A program made the position numbers and the translations under genes. The notes under the pieces were generated by a model that saw nothing but the letters and a program-made list of their open reading frames with translations, ran no database searches and was not told the origin of the DNA. From NCBI GenBank assembly GCA_022419385.1, contig JAJUBI010000008.1:868001-932000 (forward strand): a stretch of 64,000 bases of DNA, given 5' to 3'. Shown in pieces: positions 45,121-56,943 of the stretch (within the stretch, counting starts at the first letter, position 1; each line of letters starts with the position of its first letter). This DNA comes from Paraconiothyrium sp. Pb-2020 (Eukaryota > Ascomycota > Dothideomycetes > Pleosporales > Didymosphaeriaceae).

Positions 45121-48100
45121 ATGGCCCTGAAACAATGCAGTCTGTGCGACCGGAAGTTCACGAAGCTTGAGCACGTCAAACGCCACGAGCGATCGCGTAT
45201 GTGCCAATTGACATATGCGAAGGCTTTATCACGACTGATTTTACATGTAGATACAAGAGAGCGCCCATACGAGTGCCCGACGTGCAAGAAACACTTTTCG
45301 CGCAGGTATGTTCACACGACTGGCTCCGCAGAGTTGAACCAACAATGAACAGCGACGTTTTGTTTCGCCACTGCAAAGGCCATGCACAGAATGCTCTGAA
45401 CAGGTTGAGCAACAGCCAGCAGAATCAACAAATCCAGCAGCAACAACAGCAACAACCGCAATTAGGTATTGCGGCCGACGACAAGCAGCAGGGCGAGACC
45501 GGGCCGACATCAGAGCGGGCGCCGCAACTTGCACAAGACCCCAGTCTGTCACCACTATCAAGACGAAAGAGCTCACAACAACCCCTTCAGTCCGGAGAAG
45601 GACCTCCAAATTCACAACAATCGCCATCATTACAGGTGCGGCATTCGTCTGCGCAACAACACACGTCGCCGGGTGAAAGCCGCTTAGAAGCACTTCTCAA
45701 CGCCGCCCAGCATCTCGGAACACCAGCTGACGTGCCTTGGAGATCGCCATCTCCAATAAATCTGCCCGCTGACAATGAACGTTTCCTGACACGGCAGCCG
45801 GACAACATGCCTCCACCCATCGACCCAGCGATTGATATGCTTTCATTTTCTCCTCAGGGTCATGTCTCCAGTCTCGACCAGTGGGCGTTCGAGCTAGTGC
45901 AGAGCAACCATCCGCTTCCGAACCGAACGCCAGCCGATGCTTTACAGACCTGGCTCTTCCCTCTCGAGAATGACATCTTGGCCTCAAACAATTCGCATCA
46001 TATGGCTATTGACAGTCACTTTGACAACGACTTCTTCCGCAACGGTGGGGACAACCATGGCAGCCCGTCAGGCAGTAGTGTCTCGATCGCGAGTAGAATA
46101 CCGAAGGAGCGGTTTGCAAGAGTTGAGAGTTGCTGGCCTCTGAAATCCAGAACACCATCTCGTCTGATGCCAACCCTCTGGCAGAGTTTGGTCTCTTGCG
46201 ACTGTTCGAACATTCTTTCGGAGATCCCTTCTGGCGTCATCGAAACACCCATTAGTGAGCGCGAAAGAAGAAATTCAAGATGGGGCCTTGATGAAGAATG
46301 TAGAGACCTATTACAAGGCGCACTCAACGATGCGCCACATGCCAATACTCGCCGATCAGAATCGTATGGCGACACCGCGTCATCAGGCGGTGAAGCTGGA
46401 GCCAGTCCTATTGCTTTCGAAAACGTCCGCTTTCCGCCTGCGGAAATTCTTGACATTGCTTTGGAGATGTATCTATACTATTTCCATCCGACTTTGCCCA
46501 TTATCCATATCCCTACTTTCTCAGCCAAAAATGCTCCGAGATCATTGCTACTCTCGATGTGTCTTATTGGACTGAGTATCCTCGGCACAGCTGGAGCTGC
46601 GAAGTTCGTGTCACGAACATATCCTGTAAGTGTCAACAAGTCGATGAATCCAAGAGTGTATGCTAACTGGTCCCGTAGGTAGTTCTGCAGATGGTGTCCG
46701 CAGAATTGCAATCACTGTCAACAAGTAACCACACACCTCAGAACCAGATGCGCATCCTCGCGACTGGCCTATTAGCGCTTAACTTGGCTTCTATAACTGG
46801 CGTAAGCAGGAATGTGGCAAAGGGTGAATCGATCGCTAAGCGAGAGCAGCGGAAGAGCCGAATAACCCAAGCCGAGAAGCTCTACAGTGATCTCATCACG
46901 GTAAGTGGTAGAATCTTGCACCGACTGGATGCGCTGCTGACAGCGCCAGGCCGCGCAAAAACACGGTCTCTTTTCTGCAAATGAGAGTGCACCACCAGAT
47001 TCATTCTTGGAAGATATACTAGATATTGACGCGCGATGGAAAGCCTGGTGCCGGGTAGAGTGCGCGAAACGGTAAGTACGGCTCCACCCGTGCTAAATCG
47101 TCGCTGACGATGTCAGTATCATATTCGGCCTTTTGGAGGCAGATTGCTGGTACGCAGCGTACCTTTCGACCTCCCCAATGATAAGACCAGAATCTGTGCA
47201 GATCCTACCCCCATCGGAATACAACTTGTACCACGCAAACTCTCCGACCAAATGGTTCAATCTAGTACAGCGTGGAGCCCGGATAAATTCGAACAGAATT
47301 ACGCCTTCGTACTTACCAACACCTGGGCTGAAGCTGGACTCCGGTACCTTGCGTAGCCTTCTAACGCTCTTTCTCTTGCGTGTATACGAGGCCAACGATC
47401 GGCTCGCAAACATCAACGGGCCTCATAAACCTATCGAACCATGGCGGGTATACTCCGAGGACCCCAGGAGTCGCGAATTAATTCCGCTTCTGGTCAACTT
47501 CTCATCGTCTTCCATCGATGCTTTACGAACGGCGGATCTCAACTCGGCAGTTCTTTGGCACTCTGCATGCATGATGTTAGGTGCAAATATGCGCTATTTC
47601 GAGCTTGCTGCCGGACGCGCAGGGTCAGGACCCGCAGTGGCTGCTTTAGAAGATATCTCGGCATGGTCTCAAACGCCATCAGCACGAAGATCGGTGTTGC
47701 ATGCCGCCCACATTTTCAAGCTTCTCTTTGACCGCAAAGTATCGGACATTGTCAATCCGCACAGTGTGGTCGCTTTATTCCAAGCCGCGCTTGTCCTTGG
47801 CCTTTACATCTTCACCCTCCCTCCAACTTCTACTTGTAGCATCAACGATAACTGCATCGAGCTTCTTGACATCATAGACTGGACTCATGTCGGACAGGTC
47901 GGCCTCATCGACTCGCCGCATTCTCCGAGTGCATCTCTTGGGTTTGGTGATGCCTCGCTAGTAAATTTCATACGGAATGGTGGTCCCTTCAGCATTACTG
48001 GCATCGCACTTGAAGGGGGGTACCTTGCGGCACGGCGCACGCTGTTACACTGCGCCGATTTGATGGATGGTGTTGGCCGCTGGAAGAGCAGAACTTTCTC

Positions 48101-48164
48101 TCAGATCCTTCATATTATGAGCGATGACCTTACGGAAACGGATGGGGATAGCGATGACGCATGA
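45121..48164 (+). CDS. C2H2 zinc-finger transcription factor with fungal_trans domain
   Basis: Exons 45121-45196, 45251-45305, 45353-46625, 46679-46900, 46950-47071, 47117-48164; 931 residues. Finger 1 is C6-C9-H22-H26, and finger 2 is C34-C37-H50-H54 (CPTCKKHFSRSDVLFRH); both are assembled only after splicing of the first two introns. Helix contact residues (-1, 3, 6) are K15/H18/R21 and R43/V46/R49, which the recognition code reads as 5'-GTG-GGG-3', the core of the repeated promoter element. A Gln-rich tract follows near 45420-45460. The C-terminal half from about residue 450 (ILDIALEMYLYYFHPTLPI ...) is the fungal-specific regulatory domain. Layout resembles Adr1-like regulators. Nuclear activator or repressor of the cluster by position. 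Confidence 0.9.
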
Positions 48165-48675
48165 CGGTTGCCATCCTCTTCCTCGTGCTTGTCAATTACG
48201 GAGCTCCGGGACAGGTGGGGAAGGGGATGAGTGTACGATCTGGAGCCGACTTCACGGTCACGACTGCATGACTAGGTGTTCTGTATATACTTTGAGAATG
48301 GTTTTGGTCTCTGCGATTGTGGGAAAATCAGGGTGGATATATGTTTTGCTATGCGCTACAACTTTCAACACTGTGCGACAGCACCGCCACACCACGATTA
48401 CGAGTATTGTAAATGGGCAGGCTACAAATGCCCTCTACGTAATTTGTTCCCCAACCACGTGCGCTAACGCGCTCCACATGTGCCCGCTGCAAGGGGTAGT
48501 GATTTCGACGCACCTGCGTTCTTCCCCCAGACTAATGTGGGGTACCCGAGAGGAATTATTGAAACACCACCGCGACGCATCTTACGATGATCATCAATAA
48601 AGTGCATTGCGCATATTCCTATTCTCCATTTTGTTCCTCTTGCTGTCTGCCACAGCTGGTGTCTCCATACTCATA
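48165..48675. promoter_or_regulatory. promoter of P450 gene
   Basis: 511 bp with ATGTGGGG at 48535-48542 and no gene. An in-frame extension upstream of ATG 48676 starts with TTG and is not used. Confidence 0.5.
48535..48542 (-). promoter_or_regulatory. CCCCACAT element (reads ATGTGGGG)
   Basis: Exact match, 133 bp before the P450 start; rightmost element in the cluster. Confidence 0.55.
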
Positions 48676-50356
48676 ATGTCCCTAACACTCATCCTCGTGG
48701 TACTTATAGGAGCATCTCTCCTCTACTATAAGCGCCTACATACCCTCGTACCAAAAGGCCTCTCCCCCGCCCCTGGTCCTAAGGGTCTCCCTCTAATCGG
48801 CAATGCGCACCAACTCGGCCCCCATCCGCACCGCCAAATCACCTCTTGGGCCCGCACCTACGGCGAGATCTACAAGATCAGGCTCGGATGGAACGACTGG
48901 TACTTGCTATGCTCTCCCTCTGCTGTGAAAGAAGTTATGGACCGGCAATCTAAAGATTCGAGTTCGAGGGCCCCGATGCCGGTCGCCAACGATGCACTGA
49001 GTGGAGGTTTGAGGTTCCTGTTCATGGAGTATGGACCGGAGTGGAGGAAGTTGAGGGCGATCAGTCATAAGCTTTTGACGCCGGGCGTGAGTAAGACATT
49101 CCAGCCGAGTCAGGAGTGGGAGGCGAAGATGATGTTGGAAGAGGTTTTAAGGGGAGCTGGAGATGAGAAGGGTAGTGAGGTTGGGTACAAGGCTATAAGA
49201 AGATATACGGTCAGCGTGATCATGACGACTACATACGGGAGGAGAATCGCTGAGTGGGTGAGTACATCTTTCTTTTGGTGTCGGGAACTAGTCATGAGGC
49301 TTACGGAAAGCGTAGGATTGCGACGAAGTCAAGGAGATCTACGGTATCATGAATGACTTCTCCACAATAGCTGCTCCTGGAGCTTATCTCGCAGATACTC
49401 TCCCTTTTCTGGGCCGGCTGCCCCCCAAACTCCAATGGTGGCGGAGGCCGCTCAAGCCTTACTTTGATCGTCAAGCCAACCTCTGGATGTCACTGTTTTC
49501 ATCTCTCAAGACGCAAATGGAGACCAAGCAAGCACCAGAATGTTTCGTCAAACAGCTTATTGAGAGCAACTACGAAGAACAAGGCATCAGCGATCTACAG
49601 GCGGCCTTCCTTGCTGGTTCACTCATCGAAGCTGGCAGCGAGACGACCAGCGCAGCTAGCAATGGCGCCATACTTTATCTCTCTGCCTACCCTGAGGTCC
49701 GCCAAAAGGCTTTCGAGGAGCTCAACAAAGTAGTAGGAAGCTCACGATCGCCCACCTTCGAGGACGAACAGAATCTGCCATACATCCGCGCCATCGTGAA
49801 AGAAACAATGCGAATCCGTCCAGTCACGAACATCGGATCACCGCATTACACGACAGCTCCAATCGTCTACAAAGACACATACATCCCGGCTAATTCTATA
49901 GTCGCGTTACAACAATACCCAATCCACTACGATCCCGAGATCTTTCCCGACCCCACGCGCTTCAACCCGGACCGCTACCTTGCCTTCCCCGAGAAAGCAG
50001 GCTTCTACGCCGGCGGGTCTGCGTCCTCGCGCGATCACTGGAACTTCGGTGCCGGGAGACGCATTTGCTCTGGCCTCCACTTGGCGGAGAACAGTATGTT
50101 TATCGTGTTGGCGAAGCTGTTGTGGGCTTTCGATATGAAGCCGCCGGTCGATCAAACGGGCAAGGAGATGGAGGTTGATCTGAGCGATGAAGCGTTCGAG
50201 CCGGGTGCAAATACTATTCCAAAGCCGTATCGTGTAAGGTGGGTTGTTAGAAGTGAGGAGGTGAGGCGGACAATCGAGCGAGAGGCGATGGAGGCAAGGA
50301 GGGATGGATATGTGCTGCGGGGAGTGAAGGTGGGGGAAGAGGGCATAGAGGCATAG
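48676..50356 (+). CDS. cytochrome P450 monooxygenase
   Basis: Exons 48676-49257 and 49316-50356; 540 residues. N-terminal anchor helix LTLILVVLIGASLLYY, then the Pro-rich hinge SPAPGPKGLPLIGN of microsomal P450s. I-helix EAGSETTSAAS with the acidic-Thr pair, K-helix KETMRIRP (ExxR), PxRF-like FNPDRYL, and haem loop FGAGRRICSG. It belongs to the fungal group-I P450s. As the only P450 with a cluster-type promoter element, it is the best candidate for an initial ring or side-chain hydroxylation, but the substrate cannot be read from sequence. Confidence 0.9.
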
Positions 50357-50654
50357 GTCATCAGGCCACTATGGAATTTGTGTACAGTTGTTCCCAGGCC
50401 CGAAGTAAGCCAAGTAAACAGAAGTCCCCATCCGCGCGGCTGCCTTGTCGGGTTGTTTGGTTTGCGACCCGCGCCTTCTATTTACAAAACGCGCCTTCTG
50501 CAAACACGAACAACGCAACACGGCTCTTAATAGTGCGCTTTACTCACCTGTCAAAGTGACGTCAACCTGGTTCCCGCAAATTACTTCAAGACATCGATAC
50601 AAGATCCTCACCCGACCGCTTTCAACGCCATTCGCGCCGTCGATCATCGCGCTC

Positions 50655-52790
50655 ATGGCATCCGGAACGCGTGATTGGGCTCGAAGGATGCAACCTATCA
50701 CAGCGGAACACCCGGGAGAGACAACAACAGAACCGCATGTACGAGATCCGGCCAGCATGGACACTAACACGGGGGATTCTACGCCGCATTCGCTACCTGT
50801 TCAGGCTGCAGAAGGGAGCAAGTCCGCAACCCAGGAGATTCGGGATCTGACGCAGGTGAATTCGTTAGAGGCAACGTCTCCGATCTTCCCCTACGAGCAT
50901 AGCCTTACCTCACCATCTGATCATCGCATTCAGCTGCCCACACGAATTCAAGCCAGTCCGCGTCTGAACGCGCCTTCCACTGAGTTCACTCAACAACGTC
51001 TTTTTAACGCAGACGTACGCAGTCCTTCTTCATCACCTTTTACACCTTTCTATCCTTCGCCAGCTCCACACAACCAAGTCCGTAGCTCTTCCCCACTGCA
51101 ACAGTCATTCGAACCGTGCTACTCATCTCCAAAGGTATCAGCTCTCTCCAATTCTATGCCCTTACCCGTAATGCCACCTTTCCAGAGGCCGAGTCGTCCA
51201 CGGCCAGAGTTGCTCGATGATGCAGTCAGCAGCCTAAAGGGTACCAAGGAACGAAAGCACGATGACCTTAGCGAAATCCAGGATCGTAACATGACTGTAT
51301 CATCTCTCGAGGATGACGACTGTGTTGATCCTGGCATTTCCGACTATGGAGAGGGAGTTGTAGCCCTTGAATACGTTCCACTAGAGGATAGGAATCTTCG
51401 CAAGGTTGCATATACTCCCACGCGAAAGAACACTGTACCAGCACGGGAGTACAAGGGACAGCAAGAAACAGCTGCTATCAAAGGCAATCAAATCAATCAG
51501 CTCGACGATGCGAACAAGAGTCCGCCAGTCACAGACGACGCTTCAGATATGATGAATCCTTTAATCGACGGGGGAGAAGGTCTTGTGATCCCGCGTATCA
51601 AGGGCGTCCAGTCTATGGACCCAGAGGAATTGAACGATCTCATGGAAGCTATGTTTGAGTCTGTAAGTATACCCATCCTTATTAAGACATAGCAACTGAA
51701 CCTCTGATAAGGATGTCTCGCCTGACCATCCCGCTACTCCTCCATTCTTTCGCCGGTCTTCCTCTTCAACAAGCCGACCCAGGTCGCGGTTTGCCAGCTC
51801 TGATGCAAGCTGCTTCCCTATCAGTGCTCATGTTCAGTCTGCGGCGAACCCATCCGTCCAAGACACGCCTTTCGCCAAGACACTGAACTACTTCAAGCAG
51901 TTCAAAGATAAGGAGAACTCACCCTCAAAGTCTCGTCGCAATGCTTCGCTGCCGGAAGAGATCGCCGAGCTCGCGAAGGAAGCACAGCAGGAAGGCATCG
52001 AGGACGAGAAGGCAGTGTGGGACAAGTATAGGGAGATCGACCTTGCGCCCATGGATCCGATCATCGACGACGGAAGTGACGTGGACTCAATCATGGGTAC
52101 CCCAGTGCGGAAGACAACTGATGTTGCGGAGAACAGTGAAACTGACGATCGGACCCGAGCAGTCTCCATTCGGCCAAAGACGCGTGATTTGCCTGGAGAC
52201 GGCAAAAGTAACGAACAGGCATCCGCGCCACTTGGCTTGAATGCCAAGGTCATCGAAGGATATGCTAACGAGACCGGTCCAATGTACCTTGTCGACATAC
52301 CCGGACACTTCGGTGATGCCTTTCACCTACGATTTCGAACCAGAGCCTCCGCAGAGCTAATTGCAGTCTTTCTACGCAAGCGTGGTGAGGCACTGGATGC
52401 TAGCAAAGACGACATTGACCGCTTGGTTGAGGTGCGATTCCACTCTCATGGATGTAATGAAATGCTAACACGTCCTTGTAGAGCTTCCGTGAATTCCCAG
52501 GTAGGTTCAAGATTCGGGATCCCTCTGGCCCAGCGTCGTCCTCCAGTGAAAATGGGGACTATGACCAGACGCTAGACGACTACGCGCACGAGAAGCAGAT
52601 AATCCTCTACCAAGAAGATCCTGTGTTCGTGAAGATCATCGGTATGCTTCCCGAAGCTGCGTTCTGGGTCGTCGCCCAGCCGATCGCGCATTATTCCGGC
52701 AGACTTTTGGACGCAGCCAGCAAAACATTCGATGCGGCGTTGCAGAAGCTTACCGGTCTGTCATTGGACGAGACGCCTGCGTCCGAGTAA
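50655..52790 (+). CDS. uncharacterised 678-residue protein
   Basis: Exons 50655-51662, 51712-52431, 52482-52790, all phase 0. The product is not recognised. The first 330 residues are Ser/Pro-rich and probably disordered, with a short acidic motif (SSLEDDDCVDPGISDYGEG). A central part is charged (SLPEEIAELAKEAQQEGIED). The C-terminal third looks folded: MYLVDIPGHFGDAFHLRFRT, ASAELIAVFLRKRGE, and an end FVKIIGMLPEAAFWVVAQPI. Coding potential is supported by three clean GT-AG introns and by the long open frame, with no transmembrane helix certain. ATG 50655 is the first in-frame ATG. Context: next to the cluster but without the promoter element. Confidence 0.75.
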
Positions 52791-53538
52791 CTCACTATTT
52801 GCACCACCATGGCTTCTTCCCGGGTTTCGCACGAGAAGCAGCGGGTCCTCTACCAAGGTTCGATGCGTTCCTGAATCATGGATCGAATGCAGTGGTTATT
52901 GGCACATAGTCAAAGAGAGTACATAAGGCCTATAGAGCAGTATGGCTATGACATGGTGCAATTGGTTCGGCGCTGCTGTATCGTGGATCTTGGTGGGGGG
53001 AGTCCTGCATGGCTTTAACTTGCGCCCTCTAGCCTTCGAGAAAAGGTGAAGGATGAGAAGAGCGAGAACTCGTAAGAACGTTCTTCAAGAGCGTTCTCGT
53101 GCTCAAAGTTATCTCCAGATATTCGAAGCGTAATACGCAGCCAGACTGAAGCTTCATGTGGGCAAACAACCATGTTTCGTTTCACAAGGCGATGCGCTGG
53201 CAGCCATTAGCGTTCTGCGGCCATACGAAATAGGATGCTCGAGAAAAGACCTTGTTGTTTTCGGAGATTGCTATAGGGACTTGCCTAAAACAGTGAATGT
53301 GCATGATTTCGTATACATACGTCATATGACACGAGTGGCTAAGCTCGGGCCTACTCTCACGCCGAACAGCGACACCCAACGACAACTCTACTAAGGCTGA
53401 GAGCCCCTGATACAATTTCAAGGTTTACCTTAGTGAGCTATCCATTTGGGTAGCAAACGCACATAGCAGAGACAGGTTGATTCACCCACCCGCCAACTCC
53501 CCAATCACTCCGATAATCCCGAGGTTGTAGAGCAAGTC
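52791..53538. other. intergenic, nothing recognised
   Basis: 748 bp; part of the sequence at 52805-52850 repeats a phrase of the preceding last exon (CGCACGAGAAGCAG), otherwise no gene or structure noted. Confidence 0.45.
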
Positions 53539-54064
53539 ATGGCTTTCTCAGCAGGTGGTGTCATTTTCAGCATCATCGCACTCATCACTATGATCGGTCC
53601 CTACGCTGCAGACTGGAAGTATGTCAAACCCACTCTCCATACTGCACCCTCTTCCCAGTTCCACACACTGACGCCCCGCTCCCAGTGAGACCCATGTCAA
53701 GAACCCTAACTGGCCGCCTCACGCGCGCTTTCACAACGGACAAACAATGACGACAGGACTGCTTATTGGTGCACTGATTCTGTACTACACGCATATTGCA
53801 AGGTCAAGAGATGTTGCGTCGATATATCTGGACTTTGTGTTGGTGCTGGTGCATCTGTATTATGTACCGGCATTGAGTGGGATACTGTACCCAGGCGCGC
53901 TGTGGATAGATCCGGAATTTGGCGATGGATCGCCCCAGAAGAGGGGGTTCGGCGGATTGTTGGCTATTGCGTGGGGAGCGTGGTGGCTGGAGAGGAGAAG
54001 GTTGGAGACGGGATCTAGGAGTGCGCAGGTGAAGAGAGATAAGGGAATTGAACGATCGAAGTGA
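53539..54064 (+). CDS. small integral membrane protein (fungal family of unknown function)
   Basis: Exons 53539-53618 and 53686-54064; 152 residues. Start MAFSAGGVIFSIIALITMIG is a membrane helix or signal anchor. After splicing it continues NETHVKNPNWPPHARFHNGQ, a pattern I associate with small fungal membrane proteins, then a helix TTGLLIGALILYYTHIA and more hydrophobic segments, ending in a basic tail RRLETGSRSAQVKRDKG. About four membrane segments in all. Function unknown; the tight NPNWPPHARFH block suggests a conserved lumenal loop. Confidence 0.8.
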
Positions 54065-54705
54065 GAGTAAAGTGAGTTTTTGGTCATCGCATTATTACCA
54101 TCACTGGCGGAGAGGAGATGGTTGAGAAAGGGGCCCAGAATCGGAGCGAGAAACAAAGAGTGGTAGAATCGGCGTCGGGACAAAAATTGACTGCACATGT
54201 TTGAGGACGGAGAAGAATGAGTCCTGGTCTCCTGGTTAAAGTTGAAGCAAGTTCAAAGAAGTTGCACGAGTACCGGAACAGCTCTCTTGAAGTTTGGAAG
54301 TTTGGTAGGTTGTTTGTTAGCCTGCGAGCTTCAAAAGACAGCAGGTGGACAGACAAGCTGGGATCATGTTGAATCATCGGAAGCAATGAATGTGGGGAAC
54401 GAAATCGTGTTCAAGCAATAACTGCTATTTGGAGGTTCTTGCTACCTCGTGCTTTCACAGCTTGGTGAATCGCAACGGTCAGCTGACCACGAGCGCACCT
54501 TGGCGCACGCACCAGCAAGAACTTAAACACTTTGTACGAGCCTTTCAGTTGAACTCGCCTCTCGAACCCACTCACGGTTGAGCAAGTCGAGCTGTGCTTG
54601 CTATACTCCAGGGTGCGCTTCTCTCCATTGATCTTTCGCCAATATCAGCCTCTCACACTTCAACCCGAGCCAAATTTTAGCCCATTACACAATCTAATCG
54701 TGGCT
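54065..54705. other. intergenic, one off-cluster CCCCACAT match
   Basis: 641 bp without a gene. ATGTGGGG occurs at 54390-54397; it lies far from the catabolic block and is probably a chance match. The frame upstream of ATG 54706 starts with TTG. Confidence 0.45.
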
Positions 54706-55716
54706 ATGTCAAGGTCTGACAATCGTAACGCAACTGCGTCTACTGTTCGCGAAACTCGCGACGCCATCAAGGGTCGCGACACAGAAGGTCCAGTCAACGC
54801 GCTTCTAGAGAACATTGAACTCCAAACCGACACTATGCGGGCCGAGTCTGGCGCAGCTGCAGCTGCTACTAAGAGCAACGATCAGATCGTCACGGTCAAG
54901 TCGCTGCTGGATCAACCGCTCGACATTGTCAACCTCATCCTGTCTCACTGCAAACCTAGCGCTCTCTCCGCACTGGCACGAACCTGCAAAACAATGAGGA
55001 ATCTCGCCATCCCAGTCCTTTACGAGAACCTCGACCTCAGCTGGCGCGGTACTACTCTCCCGGGGGTCTACGCCCACGCATCCTGGGTCAAGCAGGTGCA
55101 GGAACAGAAGTCAGCGATCCAGTTCCTCCTCCACAACCGCGGAATCGCAAAGCTTGTGCGCACCTTCAAACTCACAATCGGTGCAAACTATAATCTACAA
55201 TCCAGCTTGGATCTGTACCGAGTGTTCGAGCTTCTAGAGCACGTGGAGCACGTGGACATCGAAGGCACTCTCTATCAAGGCCTAGAACCTGACAACCGGC
55301 CCCTTAGGTTGGAGGGTGGACTCAACGAAAACATTTTCACGCGAGTGAAGACGATAAAGCTTAGCGGTAGGCTGCACTGCTGGCTCATTGAGCGGGTCCT
55401 TCTGGGTGGCCGTAAGCCACAATTGACGACCATCGAGGTGAGTTGCCTCACGACAGGTGTCACCGTGACTATCCAAGGGCGCAAATTTTACTTCGACTAC
55501 GACGAGCTATTCTACAACATGTTCATGATCCGTTCACGTGCACATGCACTCACGAGCTGGGTCACCGATGGGAAGGAACTTCCACTTGGGCCGGCCAACG
55601 AGGCCGCGTCAGGGCTCAGTCTGGGGGGTTTGAAGAACTATTTTTGGAATGAGGAGGTTCAGCGGGAGTTTTGGCAGTGGGCTCCAGGGATCCAAGCCTC
55701 ATTATATGGGCGTTAA
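54706..55716 (+). CDS. F-box-like domain protein
   Basis: Single exon, 336 residues. A disordered N-terminus of about 65 residues is followed by LLDQPLDIVNLILSHCKPSALSALARTCKTMRNLAIPVLYENLDL, shown here only in outline: an F-box-like helix set of the type that binds Skp1 in SCF ubiquitin ligases. The rest has the weak beta-alpha periodicity seen in fungal F-box proteins with degenerate leucine-rich repeats (LVRTFKLTIG, VEHVDIEG, RVKTIKLSG). Partner and target unknown. ATG 54706 is the first ATG in the frame. Confidence 0.78.
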   Translation: MSRSDNRNATASTVRETRDAIKGRDTEGPVNALLENIELQTDTMRAESGAAAAATKSNDQIVTVKSLLDQPLDIVNLILSHCKPSALSALARTCKTMRNLAIPVLYENLDLSWRGTTLPGVYAHASWVKQVQEQKSAIQFLLHNRGIAKLVRTFKLTIGANYNLQSSLDLYRVFELLEHVEHVDIEGTLYQGLEPDNRPLRLEGGLNENIFTRVKTIKLSGRLHCWLIERVLLGGRKPQLTTIEVSCLTTGVTVTIQGRKFYFDYDELFYNMFMIRSRAHALTSWVTDGKELPLGPANEAASGLSLGGLKNYFWNEEVQREFWQWAPGIQASLYGR

Positions 55717-56943
55717 AAGATGTTGCCACGAGAATAGCGTTGATATCCTGCCTTGCCTTGTACAAACTTTGCAAGGCCGAGATAACGCCTTTATTCCGGT
55801 CGGAGCTCTCGGAAATGCTTCTTTTTGGTCCGGCGATAACCTGAAGAAATTACTTGCTGGATAGGTGCATGAATATGATGAGTAGCGAGATAGACATATC
55901 TGATCTCAAGGTATCTAATTACATGGTAACAACATCGTGCCTTCCATCCTCCCAAAGTCAAGTGCCTGTCTCCATGTCTTGACACAGCCTAGGAAACCAT
56001 CCATGTGTCCCCTCAATCAATTTACGGAGGACATGGATAGTGGCATGAACATCATTGTCTGCTCGGGGAGAAACGGACTGCTATCTGGTGCCTGGTAGAC
56101 AGATCCAAGTGATACCGCTTTAATCGAAAAATGCTTCGCATATGTAGTACAAGCTAACGCTGTTCGCGGTCTCCCTTTTCTGGTACCATAGTGATATAGG
56201 TTGCTTGAAGTTGACCTTCTCGCTGTTACTAGAGGACCCGCCGCGTGCGCCTACCGCCGTATTAGCCAGCCATCGATGGTGTCATCGACATAATTTCTAA
56301 TGTAGGGGGCGTCCACGTCGATAAATTACAAGATGGGCTGGTCTCTGAACACATCGTGGGCGTGTTTCCATGCGCTGCCGTAGACTTCTTTAAGGGGGCC
56401 GAACTCGTTTATTTTCTTGCTTAGTCGAAACTGCAAGGATAGCCTGGGAAGACTATGGTCGCATTCATCCCAGGAACCATCAAGAAACGCTCCAATCCGT
56501 AGTATGAACGGTGGCCGATCCAAAAGCGTCACTATGGTTGCGCACTGTTCGCGTACGGTCTTTTTACGTGGCGCGACACGAACTGCTAGCGGGAGTATTA
56601 CATTGGAACTTTAGGTGCACATAAAAGACCAAGTTACCCTAAGGTATAACATTCTGGAAAGAACTTACTGGCCTTTCCTTGTTGACTAGCTGACCTTTTT
56701 TTATGAAAAGGACTCCGAGTTCTTCCTTCGACCTCTGTGAGCTCTCTGTATGGGCTGGAGTGAGTTGATATCTATTCAATGAGAGAAGCCCTCAGACCTT
56801 CCAATGCTTATATGGGTGATTGACACGCATGGTGTGGCTGGAAGATCTACCTAGACATTCCACCCTCTTGACCACCGTCACTGACCCAGTTGTCCACCAC
56901 GTACCATAAAAACAACGCCAAACTATTGCTGAAGCAGCAAAAA
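55717..56943. other. intergenic, mostly non-coding
   Basis: 1.2 kb between the F-box-like gene and the tRNA. Apart from the coding-like stretch at 56326-56610, nothing is recognised. A frame at 55649-55864 in another phase has no domain. Confidence 0.45.
56326..56610 (-). pseudogene. protein-like open stretch, possible gene remnant
   Basis: A 94-codon frame without a suitable start, bounded by stops. Its composition looks protein-like (LLDRPPFILRIGAFLDGSW, PLKEVYGSAWKHAHDVF), but no flanking exon or domain is recognised. It could be an isolated exon or a relic next to the decayed zone. Low certainty. Confidence 0.3.

Noticed and set aside
54390..54397. CCCCACAT element outside the cluster
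   Set aside because: One isolated match is expected by chance; it lies between unrelated genes 4 kb beyond the cluster.
55649..55864. Frame overlapping the F-box-like stop as a second gene
   Set aside because: Different phase, no start context and no recognisable domain.
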